From: Anticarsia gemmatalis | Lineage: Eukaryota; Arthropoda; Insecta; Lepidoptera; Erebidae | Reading direction: 5' to 3' | Length of the DNA stretch: 64,000 bases | Assembly (NCBI RefSeq): GCF_050436995.1 | Contig: NC_134754.1 | Span: 9,913,001-9,977,000 of the forward strand | Shown: one piece after another, positions 61,178 through 64,000 of the stretch | Layout: each line of letters begins with the position of its first letter | Numbering within the stretch: position 1 is the stretch's first letter | The notes under the pieces: generated by a model | What the model was told of the DNA's origin: nothing | Seen by the model: only the letters and a program-made list of their open reading frames with translations | Databases searched by the model: none | Made by a program: the position numbers and the translations under genes

Positions 61178-64000
61178 TAGATAGTTAGGCCGCTATGGTT
61201 TCTTTAGATCGTTCATTTGTAAGGTAATGAGCCTTCCTGGTTTAATGATTTGATTTGTGGGTGGTCTGAGTATCGGTAGACCACCCAATGCTAGCATATT
61301 AGTGCTAAGTTTGTAAGTTTTTTTGTAGGAAGTGCTTACTCGTCTTATGTCACGGACTTTGCAATTATTTGCGGATACAAAATAAGTTTTAGATGTCAGT
61401 GAACTCACCCCTTTTGAATTAGATAAAAGATAATCATACTTTCGTCTTAAGTTTTAGTTTTAAATTTAACAAAGAAATAATAATCAATACAGTTTTTACA
61501 AGTCGAATAATACTCTATTCATCTATCTCACTGAAGTTAATCGTCACGCTATCTTAAGTTTCAAGTTTACATCTTAATACTACATGAAAACCTATCTCAA
61601 ACTTTTTAAGTCGCCCACATAAAATATTTATCAATTACTGCTATACTACCAAAAGCATACACTCAGTTCGATCGCCACAAAACAGTCGGACACATACCAA
61701 TCGACCGCATTGTAAATCGATTAATCTCGCTGATCGTTCACCGAACGGCAAAGACCACAGCTAATTTAAATAATGGTTATTCATAACACCACTTTGTAGT
61801 GCTTACTAACGTGTTCCTAAAATCCTGGATTTAATCACTTTAAAGTGCTTTACTACTGGCTTTAATACTGGATATTGGCTTAGAAAGATTATATGTATGT
61901 GAAATTCGAACTATTTACGCGAGTCAAGGGAGTTAAGGGAGTCAAGAATAACATAGTTTTTGTTTTAATAAGACTTTTGAAAGTCGGTTTGGTAAATCGG
62001 TACATACGGAAATTATCCCACAGTATAGCCATATTAGACCATTTTACTAGACAGTTCTATCAGAGGATATACAAATATCGAAGCTTAAGATACATCAAAA
62101 TTACTAATAGTATATTTTTAGATAAGACAGGATCACTCTGATTTTGCCAGTTCAAATGATAGACGCAAAAACAATCTGTGAATTTCGAAGCTTTACCATC
62201 ACAAACTTATTATATTTGTCAATAAAGATAAAACCTCATATTCAACATTAATCTCCGGATTATTTCCAAGCTAAAGTATGTCTATAAAGAATACTGAACT
62301 TCAAGGTAATAAAGACAGATTATAGTTTACTGTTGTTCCAAATACTATCCAGTCTAATGTAGGTTTATACTGGCATTAGAGAATATCGACGCGTTGATTA
62401 AGCCTTAGGGATCACAAGGAGGTTAGTTGTTCATTATAGTATAGTTTATTTGTATTAGTGATAGTTAGGAGTCATTTGGGTAAAGGTTTTCCGGTAATGG
62501 GAGCGTAATTTGCTTTAATATTTATGTAAGGATGGTTTACAGAAAGTATTGCTTATTACAGAGAAAGTGTGTTATTGTCTATATTGTTTTGTTTTGTTTT
62601 TCTGGTTGAAGTGTTATTGCTACATCTAAAGATCTCTAATTTATTTTCCGAGAGAGTTAGTCAGTTCAGAGTGTGCATTAATTGAAGAAACAAATACCTC
62701 TATATTAAATATGATTAAATGAAAAACATCGCTACAATAGTTTCAGATTTTAAACAACGTATGTACCTAATAATATATAGCGTATAGTGAGCACAAGAAA
62801 AGCGTAAACTTGAATGTTTCCTACCAATAAATTCGAATATTTACTCCATCAAAGAACTTTTTTCAATATAAAGAAACTTATTCTATTCTTTCAGTACACA
62901 GGTACTTCATGAAATAAAAAAGAACAATATACCGTATACCTAAACGTATTCAAATAGTGTTTTAAAGTTATCAAACTTTTTTGAATACAGAGTGGCTTTT
63001 TAAGCATAAGACTGGGGAAATGGGCTATATGACTGGCAATATGGCTGTCTATATTCTTGGCTATATAGATGTATAGGGTAACACTGATATACGCCACCTA
63101 CTTACTTAAGGAAGAGCCTTCAAGGCTTTTGAAACATTATGTCATTACTGCATTTTTTATTAAGTAGTCTTGAAAGCTTCGTATATTCTAAAAGGTTTTG
63201 GAATATTTATCATGTAAGGTGCGTGGATTTTCTGAGGTGTCCATTTACTTAGCGACTTAAGCCGTCCTCACTAAGTTACTTATAGTATACTTATAGTATG
63301 TGACTATGTTTCTTATGGTAACCGCGCAGCTGCGTTACTTCTGTGTGACTTTGCGTTAGAGACATGGGGTGTGCTTTGTCAAATATTCCCATTAGAGAGT
63401 TTGACGGGACGTTTCCTAGTATTGAAGGTAAATCATGTCGAGCTTCAATTTTACGTCAATCTAAGGGATGAGCTAAGTCCCGCTTTTGTTTCTAAATTTG
63501 GGGATGATGTTTAAAAGCTTTAATAGACAAATATTTGACTTAAGACAAGTGTTGCTAAAGGATAATATAAAATATTATACTCGGTAAAACATGTTTGTAT
63601 TGATATATTATCTTTAAGAAACAAATAAAGTAAGACGATAAAAGTCTCCTATAGTTTTAGGTGGCGTCAGGAATTTTCTGTTCAATTCTTTTTACGAAGG
63701 ATGTCAAGTAAACGCTATTTATTCATTTCAGTATCATCACATAATTTTGAATGTTAGTACCATATTATCAAAATGATGTCTCTAGAGTCTTTCCGTCGCA
63801 ACCGTACTAATATTTCAATATACCCGCAAGAATAAGTTGGAGCACTGCCAAAATGGTGACGTCATATGACAGCAGGAGTTGTCAGCATTTTAGTGAGGAG
63901 TTTCGTAGTGTTACTAAAATGCTTTTAGTATGGTCTTAAAAGCGTAGTTAGTGTACGTCACGGTTGACGATTGAGTGAATAAACATGTTGCTTGCTTAGG
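61178..64000. other. AT-rich non-coding stretch
   Basis: It holds the hairpin at 61258-61287, a three-unit 9-bp tandem (GAGTCAAGG, GAGTTAAGG, GAGTCAAGA) at 61921-61947 inside an 82-codon basic chance frame, and a TGACGTCA site at 63857-63864. Confidence 0.45.
61258..61287. repeat. Perfect 10-bp GC-rich hairpin
   Basis: TGGGTGGTCT pairs with AGACCACCCA around a 10-nt loop. Confidence 0.65.

Noticed and set aside
43417..63864. Three TGACGTCA (CRE) sites at 43417, 44478 and 63857
   Set aside because: About 0.7 expected by chance; three scattered sites without promoter context are not evidence of regulation.

Overview
The window is eukaryotic nuclear DNA: AT-rich, gene-poor and packed with decayed interspersed repeats. 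The repeats point to a lepidopteran (moth or butterfly). They include tRNA-headed SINEs with the CAATTATTTGTGCGATCCAC-type body, a second tRNA-headed SINE with a GTGGGACA tail, dispersed repeats that start CTAGCTGACCCGCGC and end TTAGTATAGAT, an RTE-type reverse-transcriptase relic and a mariner relic. I recall these as common in lepidopteran genomes; that attribution is from memory, not a search. I cannot name a species.

No complete protein-coding gene is visible. The longest open frame is 129 codons (50180-50569). In six frames of DNA this AT-rich, roughly one run of that length is expected by chance, so open frames alone prove nothing here. The window is probably intergenic DNA or the inside of very long introns. 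Four places carry gene-like signals that are not open-frame length: a CpG-rich block followed by a strong splice donor (3.8-4.27 kb, +), a donor-bounded GC-rich block with a nearby hydrophobic small ORF (13.3-14.0 kb, +), a 28-nt candidate microexon with excellent splice sites on both sides (40098-40125, +), and a compact coding-like island (60980-61177) that reads on both strands.

Layout. 0-1.15 kb: a nested inverted-repeat element holding a SINE relic. 1.2-14 kb: AT-rich DNA with SINE copies, a 62-nt hairpin at 9.5 kb and the two CpG-rich blocks. 14-31 kb: dispersed tail repeats, SINE fragments and, at 24.83-25.35 kb, a GC-rich Harbinger-type MITE with 63-bp terminal repeats and a TAA target duplication. 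31.48-34.90 kb: the most structured part. A 40-bp inverted pair encloses an RTE relic, a 72-bp tandem repeat, a large near-perfect palindrome (two 192-bp arms), a second foldback, an 8-bp minisatellite and a G/C hairpin. One short motif, AATGCAAAAGGGAC, recurs across it. 35-59 kb: AT-rich DNA with the microexon, a full-length SINE, local duplications and several clean hairpins. 59.09-60.38 kb: a dead mariner of 1,293 bp with intact ends. 60.4-64 kb: the coding-like island, then AT-rich DNA.

No rRNA, genuine tRNA gene, CRISPR array or operon was found. Regulatory and exon calls are inference from signal sequences only.
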